The position numbers were made by a program, and so were the translations under genes. A DNA stretch of 64,000 nt, taken from NCBI GenBank assembly GCA_035530615.1, contig DATKUL010000003.1, positions 186,001 through 250,000 of the forward strand, in the 5' to 3' direction. Below the pieces are notes generated by a model that was not told the origin of the DNA, did not search any database, and worked only from the letters and a program-made list of their open reading frames with translations. The stretch comes from Candidatus Paceibacterota bacterium. Its GTDB lineage: Bacteria; Actinomycetota; Actinomycetes; Nanopelagicales; Nanopelagicaceae. Of the stretch, positions 8,401 through 18,014 are shown one piece after another (positions within the stretch are counted from its first letter, which is position 1; every line of letters begins with the position of its first letter).

Positions 8401-9612
8401 TTGCGTTTGATTCCCCGCAACCGCGTTTTAGTTATCACACTAGCCCTAGGGCTAGTGTGTAATGTCGCGCCTGCCTTCGCAAAATCTCCAAAGCCGACTT
8501 TGGCGCAGATCGAAGCCGCCAAGAAAGCAGAAGCAGCTAAACGTGCGGTCGCAAATGCGGCCGCAGCTGTACTAGCACAGGCAAACCAAACCCTCCGAAC
8601 CCTTACTTCCAAATCAGATGCTGCGCGCGCGAAGTATCTGCGCTCTCTCCAGGATCTGGCCGTCGCACAGAAGATTTCCAAAGCAGCAGCACGTCACGCA
8701 CTCCAAACTTCAGCTGCAGTGTTCCAAGCGCATCGAGTGATCGGGCAACTTGCAACGAATGCTTACATGATGGGTGGTGGACTCGCAGATATCGAACCAT
8801 TGTTAAGTTCGACTGGACCACAGGATCTTGTGGATCAACTTTCTAATTTGAATACGCTGGGTTCTAACAATTCAACTGCGCTCGATCGATACAAGGCGGC
8901 GGAAGTAGTTGCCCGAGCGGCACAAGCCGAGGCAGATGCGGCAAAGTTGGCACAGCAGAGGGCGACCATTGCAGTTGCAAGTGCAAAAAAGAGTGCGGAC
9001 GAGGCCAAGGCGGCACAGCAAGCAGAAGTTGATAAATTGCAGAAGGTGCAAGACGATTTGATGAAAGAACTTGCAAGTGCGAAGCGAGTACGTATCACTC
9101 TTGAACAGCAACGGCAGTTAGCACTTCTGGAAGAGGCGCAGGCAAATCAAGCCGCACAAACTCCTGGTCAAGCAAAAATTTGGCCAGATCGTGGATTTAG
9201 GGGCCGATCAACGCAACGGACTAATGCGGCTCAACAGTTACAGGCGGTTGCGTATGCTCGTGCTCAAGTTCTTGCCGGAAAGCCTTATGTCTGGGGGGCA
9301 CAAGGTCCCAATTCCTTTGATTGCTCGGGGTTGGTTTACGCCGCCTTCAAAGCCGCAGGATTAGGGTGGCCAAACTGGGATCGTCTCAATGCCGCTTTAT
9401 ATGCAGGCTATGTGAAGCATGTTTCGCTCAGCGAACTTCAACCCGGTGATCTTCTCTTCTACTCGTATAAAGGATCTATTGCTACGATTCATCACATCTC
9501 AATTTACGCTGGCGATGGCATGATGTGGGAAGCGCGATCAACCAAGTCGGGTTTGAGATTCTCAAATATGTACAGCGTGAGCGGACTTATGCCATTCGGC
9601 GGTCGGGTCTAG
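8401..9612 (+). CDS. Secreted NlpC/P60 peptidoglycan endopeptidase with coiled coil
   Basis: A 403-residue RipA/PcsB-style cell-wall hydrolase, probably cleaving peptide stems during division or growth outside the membrane. It has a signal peptide (about 1-28, ending AFA) and an Ala-rich coiled coil in two blocks (about 35-110 and 160-245). The C-terminal NlpC/P60 domain starts near 275, with catalytic Cys in FDCSGLVYAAF (about 308) and His in IHHISIYAGDGMMWEA. It starts with TTG after a perfect AGGAGG. A 24-bp perfect palindrome lies in the signal-peptide codons (8436-8459). Downstream tilS begins 11 bp later from its own promoter. Confidence 0.9.
   Translation: MRLIPRNRVLVITLALGLVCNVAPAFAKSPKPTLAQIEAAKKAEAAKRAVANAAAAVLAQANQTLRTLTSKSDAARAKYLRSLQDLAVAQKISKAAARHALQTSAAVFQAHRVIGQLATNAYMMGGGLADIEPLLSSTGPQDLVDQLSNLNTLGSNNSTALDRYKAAEVVARAAQAEADAAKLAQQRATIAVASAKKSADEAKAAQQAEVDKLQKVQDDLMKELASAKRVRITLEQQRQLALLEEAQANQAAQTPGQAKIWPDRGFRGRSTQRTNAAQQLQAVAYARAQVLAGKPYVWGAQGPNSFDCSGLVYAAFKAAGLGWPNWDRLNAALYAGYVKHVSLSELQPGDLLFYSYKGSIATIHHISIYAGDGMMWEARSTKSGLRFSNMYSVSGLMPFGGRV
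8436..8459. repeat. 24-bp perfect palindrome in signal-peptide codons
   Basis: The half-site CACACTAGCCCT is followed directly by its exact reverse complement. In RNA it would form a stem of about 10 bp with a CUAG loop roughly 35 nt after the TTG start. It could also be a DNA operator. Confidence 0.6.
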
Positions 9613-9615
9613 TCT
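9610..9615 (+). promoter_or_regulatory. -10 element, leaderless tilS
   Basis: TAGTCT, 7 nt before the ATG at 9623. Its first three bases are the stop codon of the NlpC/P60 gene. Confidence 0.5.
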
Positions 9616-9622
9616 TACCTGC

Positions 9623-10600
9623 ATGAGAGCATCCGCCACCGGTTCGATGGTGGCAATTCGCAGTGCGCTCCGCTCAGAGTTAGCGAAAATTGCCCCAGGT
9701 GAGAAAGTCATTGTGGCCTGCTCGGGCGGCGCCGATTCTCTCGCTTTAAGTTTTGCACTATCTGTTGAGGCCAAGCAGCGCGCTATCCAAGTTATCGGGG
9801 TTACGGTCGATCATCAGTTGCAGGAGGGCTCTGGTGAACAAGCCCAGAGAGTTGTTGATCAATTAGCAAGGATGGGAATCCAGCTCTGTGAAATTGCGAA
9901 GGTGAACGTCTCGCTCTCGGATGGTCTGGAAGCATCGGCCCGGCGGGCTCGGTATCTTGCCCTGGATGCCGCATGCGAGAGGCATGGTGCACGTAAAGTC
10001 TTCCTGGGCCACACCCGAGATGATCAAGCAGAAAGTGTTCTCCTCGGCCTAGCCCGTGGATCCGGGACACGATCCTTATCTGCAATGGCTACCTATTCGG
10101 GCAAGTACGTCCGCCCCCTGCTGGGGATTACTCGCGAACAGACGGTGGGCGCGTGCAAAGAAGCGGGGCTCATTGTCTGGGATGACCCGCATAATGAAGA
10201 TCCCAAATTCCTCCGTTCGCGGGTTCGAACCCAAGTCCTTCCTTTCCTGGAAGAGAAGATTGGTCCGGGTATTGCCGCGGCCTTGGCCCGCAGTGCGAGC
10301 CTGCTGCGAGATGATGCCGATGCGCTGGATGAATGGGCCATGAGCGAATTTGAGAAGGTGGACCCTACTTCGATGGATATTGCCGCTCTCGCACTGCTCC
10401 CCAGAGCGGTGCGGAGTCGGGTAATCCGAGCCGCCATCTATGCCAACGGAGCCCCGCCGGGCTCGATTTCGCTCGAGCACCTCAATCCAATTGAGGCTTT
10501 GGTCACCTCGTGGAGCGGGCAAGGGGCGGTCAGCCTGCCAGGCGGTGTGAAGGTGGAGCGATTATCGGGCAGACTTTCGCTCTCACCCCCAGTTAATTAA
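9623..10600 (+). CDS. tilS: tRNA(Ile)-lysidine synthase
   Basis: A 325-residue N-type ATP pyrophosphatase that converts C34 of the tRNA-Ile(CAU) anticodon to lysidine, an essential step for reading AUA. The PP-loop SGGADSLALSF is at about 33-43, with the downstream TVDHQLQEGSG and GHTRDDQAESVLLGLARGSG motifs that define TilS. The protein is shorter than E. coli TilS and lacks the long C-terminal domain, as is usual in Actinobacteria. ATG 9623 fits a leaderless message. An internal ATG at 9647 is an alternative. The tilS-hpt-ftsH order is conserved. Confidence 0.93.
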   Translation: MRASATGSMVAIRSALRSELAKIAPGEKVIVACSGGADSLALSFALSVEAKQRAIQVIGVTVDHQLQEGSGEQAQRVVDQLARMGIQLCEIAKVNVSLSDGLEASARRARYLALDAACERHGARKVFLGHTRDDQAESVLLGLARGSGTRSLSAMATYSGKYVRPLLGITREQTVGACKEAGLIVWDDPHNEDPKFLRSRVRTQVLPFLEEKIGPGIAAALARSASLLRDDADALDEWAMSEFEKVDPTSMDIAALALLPRAVRSRVIRAAIYANGAPPGSISLEHLNPIEALVTSWSGQGAVSLPGGVKVERLSGRLSLSPPVN

Positions 10601-10641
10601 GACCGGCGAATTAGGACAAGCGAGGAACCGTGGAGTTATCA

Positions 10642-11181
10642 ATGATTGGCAGCGATGTCGAACGTGTGATTGTGACTGAAGAGGAGATTGCCGCCAAAAT
10701 AAAAGAGTTGGCGGCCAAGGTCGAGGAGGATTACCGCGGGCGAGACCTGCTGATGGTGGGAGTGCTTAAGGGCGCTGTCATGGCAATGGCCGATCTATCA
10801 CGCGCGCTGCAACGCCACGTGGATATGGATTGGATGGCAGTATCGTCATACGGTTCCGGAACGAAGTCCAGCGGCGTTGTTCGGATTCTTAAGGATTTAG
10901 ATAGAGATATCACCGGCCGTGAAGTTCTTATTGTCGAAGACATTGTTGATTCGGGCCTCACGCTTTCGTGGCTGAAAGCCAATCTTGAGTCGCGTGGCGC
11001 TAAAAGTGTTGAGATACTGGCAATCTTGCGAAAGCCCGAAGCCGCCAAGGTTGATATTAAAGTCAAGTATGTTGGATTTGAAATTCCGGCAGACTTTGTT
11101 GTCGGCTACGGCCTCGATTTCAATGAGAAGTATCGCAATCTTCCGTTCGTTGGCGTACTCGCCAAGCATATGTACTCCTAA
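10642..11181 (+). CDS. hpt: Hypoxanthine-guanine phosphoribosyltransferase
   Basis: A 179-residue purine salvage enzyme joining hypoxanthine or guanine to PRPP. VLIVEDIVDSGLTLSW is the PRPP-binding motif, and VGVLKGAVMAMADL and VSSYGSGTKSSGVV are the pyrophosphate and flexible loops of the HPRT family. ATG 10642 is preferred because GGAG lies 6 nt upstream; a GTG at 10630 would add four residues but has a Shine-Dalgarno only 3 nt away. It sits between tilS and ftsH as in other Actinobacteria. Confidence 0.93.
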   Translation: MIGSDVERVIVTEEEIAAKIKELAAKVEEDYRGRDLLMVGVLKGAVMAMADLSRALQRHVDMDWMAVSSYGSGTKSSGVVRILKDLDRDITGREVLIVEDIVDSGLTLSWLKANLESRGAKSVEILAILRKPEAAKVDIKVKYVGFEIPADFVVGYGLDFNEKYRNLPFVGVLAKHMYS

Positions 11182-11201
11182 GAGAAGAGAACCTCCAAAA
11201 T

Positions 11202-13304
11202 ATGGCTCAGCAGAAGAAGGATAAGACAGAGAAGAAGATGAATAAGAAGAGCGAACGAAAGAAGCCTCAAACGCGCCCGCAGCGAATTTTGCGTGGGCCG
11301 CTTTTCTGGATCATCATCGCTATCGTCGCGGTGACGATCTTTGGTCAAGTCTCTGCAGCCAGTAATAAATATACAAAGGTCACTACCTCCCAGATAATTT
11401 CGGCCATCTCTAATGGGCAGGTTGATTCAGCTCTGCTCATTGATAAAGAGCAGCGGATCCAAGTCATTTTGAAATCCGGAATGCAGATAAATGGCTCTTC
11501 AAAAGTTGAAGCCAACTACATAACCGGTCAGGAACCGACACTTGTCGAGTTGCTGGTTGGCAATCCACCACCGCATGCATGGTCGGTAAAGATTGCCTCG
11601 CAATCTCTCTTGATCTCGCTCTTCTTCTCCTTCGGACCAATTCTTGTGATCGGCCTCCTCTTCTTCTTGATGATGGGACAAGCACAGGGCGGCAATAGGG
11701 CCTTTTCCTTCGGTCGCTCAAGGGCAAAATTGCAGAGCAATGATGTTCCTAAAACAACATTTGCGGATGTAGCTGGCTCAGATGAAGCTGTGGCTGAACT
11801 CAGTGAAATTAAGGACTTCCTGGCGAATCCTCCCAAATACGTTGCGCTGGGTGCCAAGATTCCTAAGGGTGTATTGCTTTATGGCCCACCAGGAACCGGC
11901 AAGACGCTTCTTGCGCGCGCGGTTGCGGGCGAAGCCAACGTGCCGTTCTATTCAATATCAGGTTCTGATTTTGTGGAGATGTTTGTCGGTGTCGGTGCTG
12001 CGCGCGTTCGAGATCTCTTCAATCAGGCAAAAGAGAACGCTCCGGCAATTGTCTTCGTTGATGAAATCGATGCCGTGGGTCGTCAACGTGGGGCAGGCAT
12101 GGGTGGCGGTCACGATGAACGCGAGCAGACTCTCAATCAATTGCTGGTTGAGATGGATGGCTTTGAGACAAACAGTTCTGTTATCTTAATTGCCGCTACT
12201 AACCGTCCAGATATTTTAGATCCTGCACTGCTGCGTCCGGGCCGTTTTGACCGTCAGATTCCAGTAGAGCGACCTGACTTAAAGGGGCGCGAGGAAATTC
12301 TAAAAGTTCACGCCAAGGGCAAGCCCCTTGCAGATGATGTTGATCTCCTCAATTTCGCGCGTCGCACTCCGGGATTTACCGGAGCTGATTTAGCGAATGT
12401 TCTCAATGAAGCCGCACTTCTCACTGCGCGTGAAGAGAAGAAGCTCATTACCAATACTGAATTGGATGAAGCGATTGACCGTGTCATGGCGGGGCCACAG
12501 CGTAAGAGTCGTTTGATGAGCGAAGAAGAACGACGTGTCACGGCTTACCACGAAGGTGGGCACGCCCTTGTTGCTCACGCTCTGCCACACACCGATCCAG
12601 TCCACAAGATTACGATCATGCCGCGCGGTCGCGCCCTGGGTTACACCATGGTTCTGCCAGATGATGATCGGTACTCCGTGACAAGAAACCAACTGCTCGA
12701 TAAATTGGCCTACTCACTTGGTGGCCGCGCTGCTGAAGAATTAATCTTCCACGATCCATCGACCGGCGCGAGTGATGACATTGATAAGGCGACAACTCTT
12801 GCACGCGCGATGGTTACTCAGTACGGAATGACAGAGTCAATAGGTGCGATCAAATTGGGCACAGATGCTTCAGAACCGTTTATGGGTCGCGATTACGGAC
12901 ACACTCGTGATTTCTCTGAAAGTGTCGCTGCATTGATTGACAGAGAGATCCGCACCTTCATTGAGAATGCTCACCAGGAGGCTTTCGATATTTTGGATGA
13001 AAACCGCGCCATTCTTGATGAAATGGTGGTGCAACTGCTCGAACGCGAAACTCTGAATAAAGAGGAGATTGCGGAGATTTTTGCGCAGGTTAAGCCGCGC
13101 CCTAATCGTCCGGCATGGACAGGTTCGAGCACTCGGAAGCCATCCTCTGTGCCACCCATCGCCACGCGGATAGCACTGTCGCGGGTCGCGCAAGAAGAGG
13201 GTACAAAACCTGCGAAAGTTAAGCAGAAGAGAACTCGCGCAAAACGAGTAACGTCGGCTCCAACTGTCAAACTAACGCCTGCGGAAGAGGCGCAAGATGA
13301 GTGA
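11202..13304 (+). CDS. ftsH: ATP-dependent zinc metalloprotease FtsH
   Basis: A 700-residue membrane-anchored AAA+ protease that degrades misfolded and regulatory membrane and cytosolic proteins. It has a lysine-rich cytosolic N-terminus, membrane helices near 31-50 and 135-155, Walker A GPPGTGKT (about 227), Walker B IVFVDEID and second-region RPGRFDRQ. The zinc site is HEGGHA (about 450), with the third ligand Asp in the ASDDIDKAT region. The C-terminal ~60 residues are basic and low complexity. It overlaps folE by 8 bp (ATGAGTGA). Confidence 0.97.
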   Translation: MAQQKKDKTEKKMNKKSERKKPQTRPQRILRGPLFWIIIAIVAVTIFGQVSAASNKYTKVTTSQIISAISNGQVDSALLIDKEQRIQVILKSGMQINGSSKVEANYITGQEPTLVELLVGNPPPHAWSVKIASQSLLISLFFSFGPILVIGLLFFLMMGQAQGGNRAFSFGRSRAKLQSNDVPKTTFADVAGSDEAVAELSEIKDFLANPPKYVALGAKIPKGVLLYGPPGTGKTLLARAVAGEANVPFYSISGSDFVEMFVGVGAARVRDLFNQAKENAPAIVFVDEIDAVGRQRGAGMGGGHDEREQTLNQLLVEMDGFETNSSVILIAATNRPDILDPALLRPGRFDRQIPVERPDLKGREEILKVHAKGKPLADDVDLLNFARRTPGFTGADLANVLNEAALLTAREEKKLITNTELDEAIDRVMAGPQRKSRLMSEEERRVTAYHEGGHALVAHALPHTDPVHKITIMPRGRALGYTMVLPDDDRYSVTRNQLLDKLAYSLGGRAAEELIFHDPSTGASDDIDKATTLARAMVTQYGMTESIGAIKLGTDASEPFMGRDYGHTRDFSESVAALIDREIRTFIENAHQEAFDILDENRAILDEMVVQLLERETLNKEEIAEIFAQVKPRPNRPAWTGSSTRKPSSVPPIATRIALSRVAQEEGTKPAKVKQKRTRAKRVTSAPTVKLTPAEEAQDE

Positions 13305-13908
13305 GATCAGTTCGGTCTCTATGGGACCGCAGGATGGTCGTGCATCCGAACCTTACGATCAAGCGCGGGCCGAGCGCGCGGTCCGCGAACTTCTTTTAGC
13401 ACTTGGCGAAGACCCCGAACGTGAGGGGTTGCGAGATACTCCGAGTCGAGTAGCCCGCGCGTTTGCAGAGAACTTTGCTGGACTATGGCAATCGCCAGAA
13501 GACGTGTTAACGACGACTTTTGATATCGGTCACGAGGAACTCGTGATCATTAAAGATATCGAGGTTTACTCTCACTGCGAACATCATCTCACCCCGTTTC
13601 ATGGCGTAGCTCATGTGGGTTACATTCCCTCAGGAAGAATCACCGGCCTTTCCAAAATTGCGAGATTAGTCGACCTCTTTGCTCGTAGACCGCAGGTACA
13701 AGAACGAATGACAACGCAGATTGCGGATGCGCTCGTCGAAATTCTTAAGCCAGCTGGCGTGATAGTCATTATCGAGTGCGAACACCTCTGTATGTCTATG
13801 CGCGGTGTTCGCAAAGCCGAAGCACGTACGGTGACAAGTGCGGTTAGAGGAATATTGCGCGACCCAGCTACCCGTGCAGAAGCCATTAGTCTCATTACCC
13901 GAAAGTAG
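13297..13908 (+). CDS. folE: GTP cyclohydrolase I
   Basis: A 203-residue enzyme opening the pterin branch of folate synthesis (GTP to dihydroneopterin triphosphate). Zinc and catalytic residues are visible in [12 protein letters not shown] and [14 protein letters not shown]. The N-terminal ~20 residues are variable, as in the family. The start overlaps the ftsH stop by 8 bp, so translation is probably coupled. It is first of four consecutive folate genes. Confidence 0.96.
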   Translation: MSEISSVSMGPQDGRASEPYDQARAERAVRELLLALGEDPEREGLRDTPSRVARAFAENFAGLWQSPEDVLTTTFDIGHEELVIIKDIEVYSHCEHHLTPFHGVAHVGYIPSGRITGLSKIARLVDLFARRPQVQERMTTQIADALVEILKPAGVIVIIECEHLCMSMRGVRKAEARTVTSAVRGILRDPATRAEAISLITRK

Positions 13909-13914
13909 ACCGTG

Positions 13915-14733
13915 ATGGCTCTGTCGGATTTGGGCCTGCCTATCGACCGGACGATTGTCATGGGTATTCTCAATGTCACTCCTGATTCTTTTGCCGATGG
14001 CGGGCGTTACTCCAATTTTGAACGAGCCGTCGCGCGCGGAACCGAATTGCTTAAGGAAGGCGCAGACATCATTGACATCGGCGGTGAATCCACCCGTCCG
14101 GGATCGACAAGGATCTCGGCTGAGGAGGAGATGGAGCGAGTTCTTTCCGTTATCGAAGAGTTAAGCGCTAGAGGTGCTTTACTGAGTATCGATACGACGC
14201 GGGCCACCGTTGCGAATGCCGCATTTGCGGCTGGTGCCCGCATAATCAATGACGTAAGTGCCGGATTAGCAGATCCAGGAATTCTCGAAGTGAGCGCTGC
14301 TTTGGATTGCCCATATATCGCGATGCATAGCAGGGGCGATTCCAAAGATATGCAGAGTCGCGCAATTTATGGCGATGTTGTTAAAGAAGTCATTGCGGAG
14401 TTGAGTCAGCGAGTAAGCGCAGCGTTGGCGGCAGGGATTAAGCCAGAAAACATAATCTTGGATCCAGGTATTGGATTTGCCAAAGATGCGGATCACAATT
14501 GGGCTCTCCTCAACAATTTGAATTCAATTGAGGCGCTGGGATTTCCCGTACTGGTGGGTGCATCGCGGAAGCGTTTTTTAGGAGCCCTTGTTGGATCAGA
14601 GGCACCTGATGACCGAGAGTCCGCAACAATCGCATTGACGGCGTTGCTTGCCCAACGAGGCACTTGGGGAGTCAGAGTCCATAACGTGAAGTCACATCTG
14701 GATGCGGTAGCTGTGGCGGGGAGATTCAAATGA
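13915..14733 (+). CDS. folP: Dihydropteroate synthase
   Basis: A 272-residue TIM-barrel enzyme, the sulfonamide target, condensing hydroxymethyl-dihydropterin diphosphate with p-aminobenzoate. The signatures MGILNVTPDSFADGGRY, DIGGESTRPGS and the C-terminal VLVGASRKRFLG are present. ATG 13915 is used; a GTG directly in front (13912) is equally possible. It lies 6 bp after folE and overlaps folB by ATGA. Confidence 0.96.
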   Translation: MALSDLGLPIDRTIVMGILNVTPDSFADGGRYSNFERAVARGTELLKEGADIIDIGGESTRPGSTRISAEEEMERVLSVIEELSARGALLSIDTTRATVANAAFAAGARIINDVSAGLADPGILEVSAALDCPYIAMHSRGDSKDMQSRAIYGDVVKEVIAELSQRVSAALAAGIKPENIILDPGIGFAKDADHNWALLNNLNSIEALGFPVLVGASRKRFLGALVGSEAPDDRESATIALTALLAQRGTWGVRVHNVKSHLDAVAVAGRFK

Positions 14734-15092
14734 GTGACGCAATAGAGATTAAGGGAATCCGTGCGTTTGGTTATCATGGAGTTTTTGATCATGAACGTGA
14801 AAATGGGCAAGAGTTCTTGGTTGATCTTTCATTGAATTTAGATCTAGGAAAAGCTTCGCGGAGCGACTTAGTGGAAGACACTGTCGATTATGGAAGTGTT
14901 TGCAATTTAGTTTTAGAGATGATTGTGGGTTCACCCGTCTCACTGATCGAAACACTCGCTTCGCAGATCGCGGACGGGCTGCTTTCAAATTTCTCACTTA
15001 TCAACTCAGTTGTTGTAGTGGTGCATAAACCACAAGCACCGGTGGAAGTAAATTTTGCGGATATCGCAATCAGAATTGAACGATCCCGTTGA
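14730..15092 (+). CDS. folB: Dihydroneopterin aldolase
   Basis: A 120-residue tunnelling-fold enzyme that converts dihydroneopterin to hydroxymethyl-dihydropterin. AFGYHGVFDHERENGQEF holds the active-site Tyr and Glu, and the later VVVHKPQAPV strand carries the catalytic Lys. Length matches the family. It overlaps folP by 4 bp and folK by 4 bp. Confidence 0.94.
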   Translation: MSDAIEIKGIRAFGYHGVFDHERENGQEFLVDLSLNLDLGKASRSDLVEDTVDYGSVCNLVLEMIVGSPVSLIETLASQIADGLLSNFSLINSVVVVVHKPQAPVEVNFADIAIRIERSR

Positions 15093-15541
15093 GAGCAGTT
15101 GTCGCGTTAGGTGCCAATTTGGCAGAGCCTGCAGAAGCCGTTGAGTTGGCCCTGGTTCTTCTAAAGGAATCAACCGACCTCGTTAGTAGGTCCCGACTCT
15201 ATGTAACTCGACCAGTCGGCGGACCTTCACAACCGGATTTTGTAAATGCGGTGTGCATTCTTGAATCGAACTTACCCGCACTTGATCTGCTGGGCGTGTT
15301 GCAAGGAATTGAAAAGAGCATGGGACGAGTTCGCACAGAAAAGTGGGGACCACGTGTTATCGATTTAGATCTCATTCAGTATGGACCCATTCTTAGCCAA
15401 GACGAGACTTTGACACTGCCACACCCTCTCGCCCATGAGCGACGCTTTGTTCTAGAGCCCTGGTTGGAGATAGATCCGGAAGCGGTCCTTATTACTCACG
15501 GGAGAGTAAGTGAAATTTTGGCGCAACTACCGCCTGCCTAG
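15089..15541 (+). CDS. folK: Hydroxymethyl-dihydropterin pyrophosphokinase
   Basis: A 150-residue HPPK that pyrophosphorylates the pterin before FolP. VVALGANLAEP, SRLYVTRPVGGPSQPDFVNAV and the GPRVIDLDLIQYG ATP/Mg motif identify it, as does LPHPLAHERRFVLEPW. It starts with TTG at 15089 inside the folB stop (TTGA). The DUF3180 gene that follows folK in many Actinobacteria is absent; panC comes next after 44 bp. Confidence 0.95.
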   Translation: MRAVVALGANLAEPAEAVELALVLLKESTDLVSRSRLYVTRPVGGPSQPDFVNAVCILESNLPALDLLGVLQGIEKSMGRVRTEKWGPRVIDLDLIQYGPILSQDETLTLPHPLAHERRFVLEPWLEIDPEAVLITHGRVSEILAQLPPA

Positions 15542-15585
15542 TAACCTGTAATTCTTAGCCCGGTACCACGGAAGGACTGGAGCAG

Positions 15586-16404
15586 ATGCGCGAAATAACC
15601 CATCTCAATCAACTTTTGCCTCATGAGGCCAGCAACATCGCCTTTGTTCCAACCATGGGTGCGCTCCATGCTGGCCACGCAAAGTTGATAGAGAGAGCAA
15701 GGCAGTGCTCCGCGAATGTGCTGGTGAGCGTTTTTATAAACCCCCTTCAATTCGGTGATCCCAAAGATTTGGAGAAGTATCCGCGCAATCCCGAGGCGGA
15801 TGCCGTAGTAGCCGCGCAATCTGGCGCGTCGATTCTCTGGCGGCCAGAGTTTAAGGAGATTTATCCCGGCCCGATCGACTTGATCTCTGCCGGCCCACTG
15901 GGCGAACTCTTCGAGGGAGTAAGCCGAAAAGGGCACTTTGATGGAATGCTGACCGTGGTGAATCGGCTTTTCAACCTCACCCGACCTCAGTGGGCTATTT
16001 TCGGCGAGAAGGACTTCCAGCAGCTCTTCTTGGTTGAGCAGATGGTGCGCCAGCAGGGCAAAAAGATCGAAATTATCGCCGTTCCGATTGTTCGGGATGT
16101 GGATGGTCTCGCTCTTTCTTCACGGAACATACGATTAAGCGATGAGGACCGGGTCGCAGCGCGCATCATATCCAGGGCGCTTATCAATGCTTCGATGGCG
16201 AATTCGCTTAAAGAGATGCAGGAGCGATTGGACAATACTCTTGGGCAGGAGCCAAGATTTACGCGTGATTACTCCGCAATTATTGATGAGGAGAATTTCA
16301 CATTGGCGAGCGAGAAGAGTATTGCTAAACGTGCCTTGGTTGCGGGCTGGATTAACGGTGTTAGGTTGATTGACAATATGGCGATACGAAATCAGTCCCG
16401 ATGA
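15586..16404 (+). CDS. panC: Pantothenate synthetase
   Basis: A 272-residue class I nucleotidyl-transferase-fold ligase joining pantoate and beta-alanine. The HIGH-type motif is in PTMGALHAGHAKLI, and VLVSVFINPLQF, FGEKDFQQLF and LALSSRNIRLS are the remaining signatures. GGAG lies 4 nt before the ATG. It is the first gene after a 44-bp gap and overlaps nadB by 4 bp. The panD gene, usually next to it in Actinobacteria, is not here. Confidence 0.96.
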   Translation: MREITHLNQLLPHEASNIAFVPTMGALHAGHAKLIERARQCSANVLVSVFINPLQFGDPKDLEKYPRNPEADAVVAAQSGASILWRPEFKEIYPGPIDLISAGPLGELFEGVSRKGHFDGMLTVVNRLFNLTRPQWAIFGEKDFQQLFLVEQMVRQQGKKIEIIAVPIVRDVDGLALSSRNIRLSDEDRVAARIISRALINASMANSLKEMQERLDNTLGQEPRFTRDYSAIIDEENFTLASEKSIAKRALVAGWINGVRLIDNMAIRNQSR

Positions 16405-18014
16405 AATTACTAGCTCCCAGCCCTGGTTGGACTGCGCGCGCAGACGTCATCGTGGTTGGATCTGGAGTGGCCGGACTTACCACTGCTCTGCAAGTGAGAA
16501 GTTTTGGGCTTTCAGTTTTATTAGTGACAAAAGCTCGCGTAGATGAGGGTTCGACAAAGTGGGCGCAGGGTGGAATTGCTGCCGCATTAGGCCCGGGGGA
16601 TACGCCCGACCAACACGAAAAAGACACACTTGTTGCAGGTGCTGGTTTGTGCGATAAGACCGCAGTAAAGGTTTTGGTATCCGAAGGTCCGGAGGCCGTC
16701 CGAAAGTTAATCGCCCGTGGCGCTGTTTTCGACAAAGAAGCAAGTGGGGAAATTTCCCTCACTCGTGAGGGCGGGCATCATCGCAATCGAATTCTGCACG
16801 CTGGCGGGGACGCAACTGGCGCAGAGGTATCTCGCGCCTTACTTGCAGCAGTAAGAGATGATCCAGAGATTGAAGTCATGGAGCACGCGCTCGTGTTGGA
16901 CGCGCTTAAGGATTCAAACGGTGCCGTTTGTGGCGTGACACTTCACGTTATTGGTGCAGGCACTAGGGATGGAGTCGGCCGCGCCATGGCACGGGCAACA
17001 GTTCTTGCCACCGGAGGACTGGGCCAAGTTTTCGCACAGACCACGAATCCATCTGTATCAACTGGTGACGGAGTTGCACTTGCGCTGCGAGCTGGAGCCG
17101 AAGTGGCCGATGTGGAATTCATTCAATTTCACCCAACCGTTCTCTGGCTGGGTGACGCATCGCAGGGACAGCAGCCGTTGATTAGTGAAGCGGTGCGCGG
17201 TGAAGGCGCATTCCTGGTTGATGACGATGGTGTTCGATTTATGGTTGGGCAACATCCCATGGCAGAGCTTGCCCCGCGCGACGTGGTTGCCAAAGCGATC
17301 ATGAGACATATGAATGAAACAGGTGCGCACCACGTCTGGTTGGATGTTCGCCACATTGCTGGCTTCGTCGAACGGTTCCCGACAATCTATGCATCTTGTT
17401 TGGTCCATGGAATAGATCCACTTACGGAATTGATTCCAGTTGCGCCCGCATCGCATTACGCTTCCGGCGGAGTACGAGTCGACCTTAATGGGCATTCAAG
17501 TATTTTCGGTTTGTATGCATGCGGCGAAACTGCCTGCACGGGAGTCCACGGTGCTAATCGCCTGGCATCTAATTCTTTGTTGGAAGGACTGGTCTTTAGT
17601 GCCCGCATTGCAGCCGATATTGCCGCGAATCCGCGGGAGTTTACTGAACCTGTTGATATTGCGCAGCCCACAATTCTCCTGGACCCAAAGGCGCGAAAAA
17701 CACTACAGGTGAGCATGAGCAAGGGCGCCGGAGTTCTGCGATCTGCACGTTCACTTCATAGCGCTGAGAAGGATTTGGTAGAAATTGCCGATCGAGTGAG
17801 TCTAGAACCCTGCGTAGAAGCCTGGGAAACAACCAACCTCTTCCAACTTGCGCAGGCCATTGTTCGTTCGGCTCTGACGCGCGAGGAGACGAGAGGCTCT
17901 CATTGGCGCGAAGATTTCCCAGCGCAACTTCCACGTTGGTCGCAAAGAATTCTGCAGCGGATGAGCATTGATGGTAAATGGGAAACCAGTTTTGAGGCGG
18001 TGGAAGAGTCATGA
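16401..18014 (+). CDS. nadB: L-aspartate oxidase
   Basis: A 537-residue FAD enzyme that oxidises aspartate to iminoaspartate for quinolinate and NAD synthesis. It has the N-terminal dinucleotide fold DVIVVGSGVAGLTTALQ, the STKWAQGGIAAAL segment, substrate-site TREGGHHRNRILHAGGDATG, and the succinate-dehydrogenase-like helical C-terminus. The ATG overlaps the panC stop. Only nadB and nadC are here; quinolinate synthase nadA is not in the window. Confidence 0.95.
   Translation: MKLLAPSPGWTARADVIVVGSGVAGLTTALQVRSFGLSVLLVTKARVDEGSTKWAQGGIAAALGPGDTPDQHEKDTLVAGAGLCDKTAVKVLVSEGPEAVRKLIARGAVFDKEASGEISLTREGGHHRNRILHAGGDATGAEVSRALLAAVRDDPEIEVMEHALVLDALKDSNGAVCGVTLHVIGAGTRDGVGRAMARATVLATGGLGQVFAQTTNPSVSTGDGVALALRAGAEVADVEFIQFHPTVLWLGDASQGQQPLISEAVRGEGAFLVDDDGVRFMVGQHPMAELAPRDVVAKAIMRHMNETGAHHVWLDVRHIAGFVERFPTIYASCLVHGIDPLTELIPVAPASHYASGGVRVDLNGHSSIFGLYACGETACTGVHGANRLASNSLLEGLVFSARIAADIAANPREFTEPVDIAQPTILLDPKARKTLQVSMSKGAGVLRSARSLHSAEKDLVEIADRVSLEPCVEAWETTNLFQLAQAIVRSALTREETRGSHWREDFPAQLPRWSQRILQRMSIDGKWETSFEAVEES

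Noticed and set aside
8603-9111. Several minus-strand open frames across the NlpC/P60 coiled coil
   Set aside because: They are Ala/Leu/Ser/Cys-rich mirror frames of an Ala-rich coiled coil, with no start signals or family similarity.
16361-17722. Long open frames antisense to nadB (up to 145 codons)
   Set aside because: The plus strand encodes a complete L-aspartate oxidase; the antisense frames have no recognisable domain.
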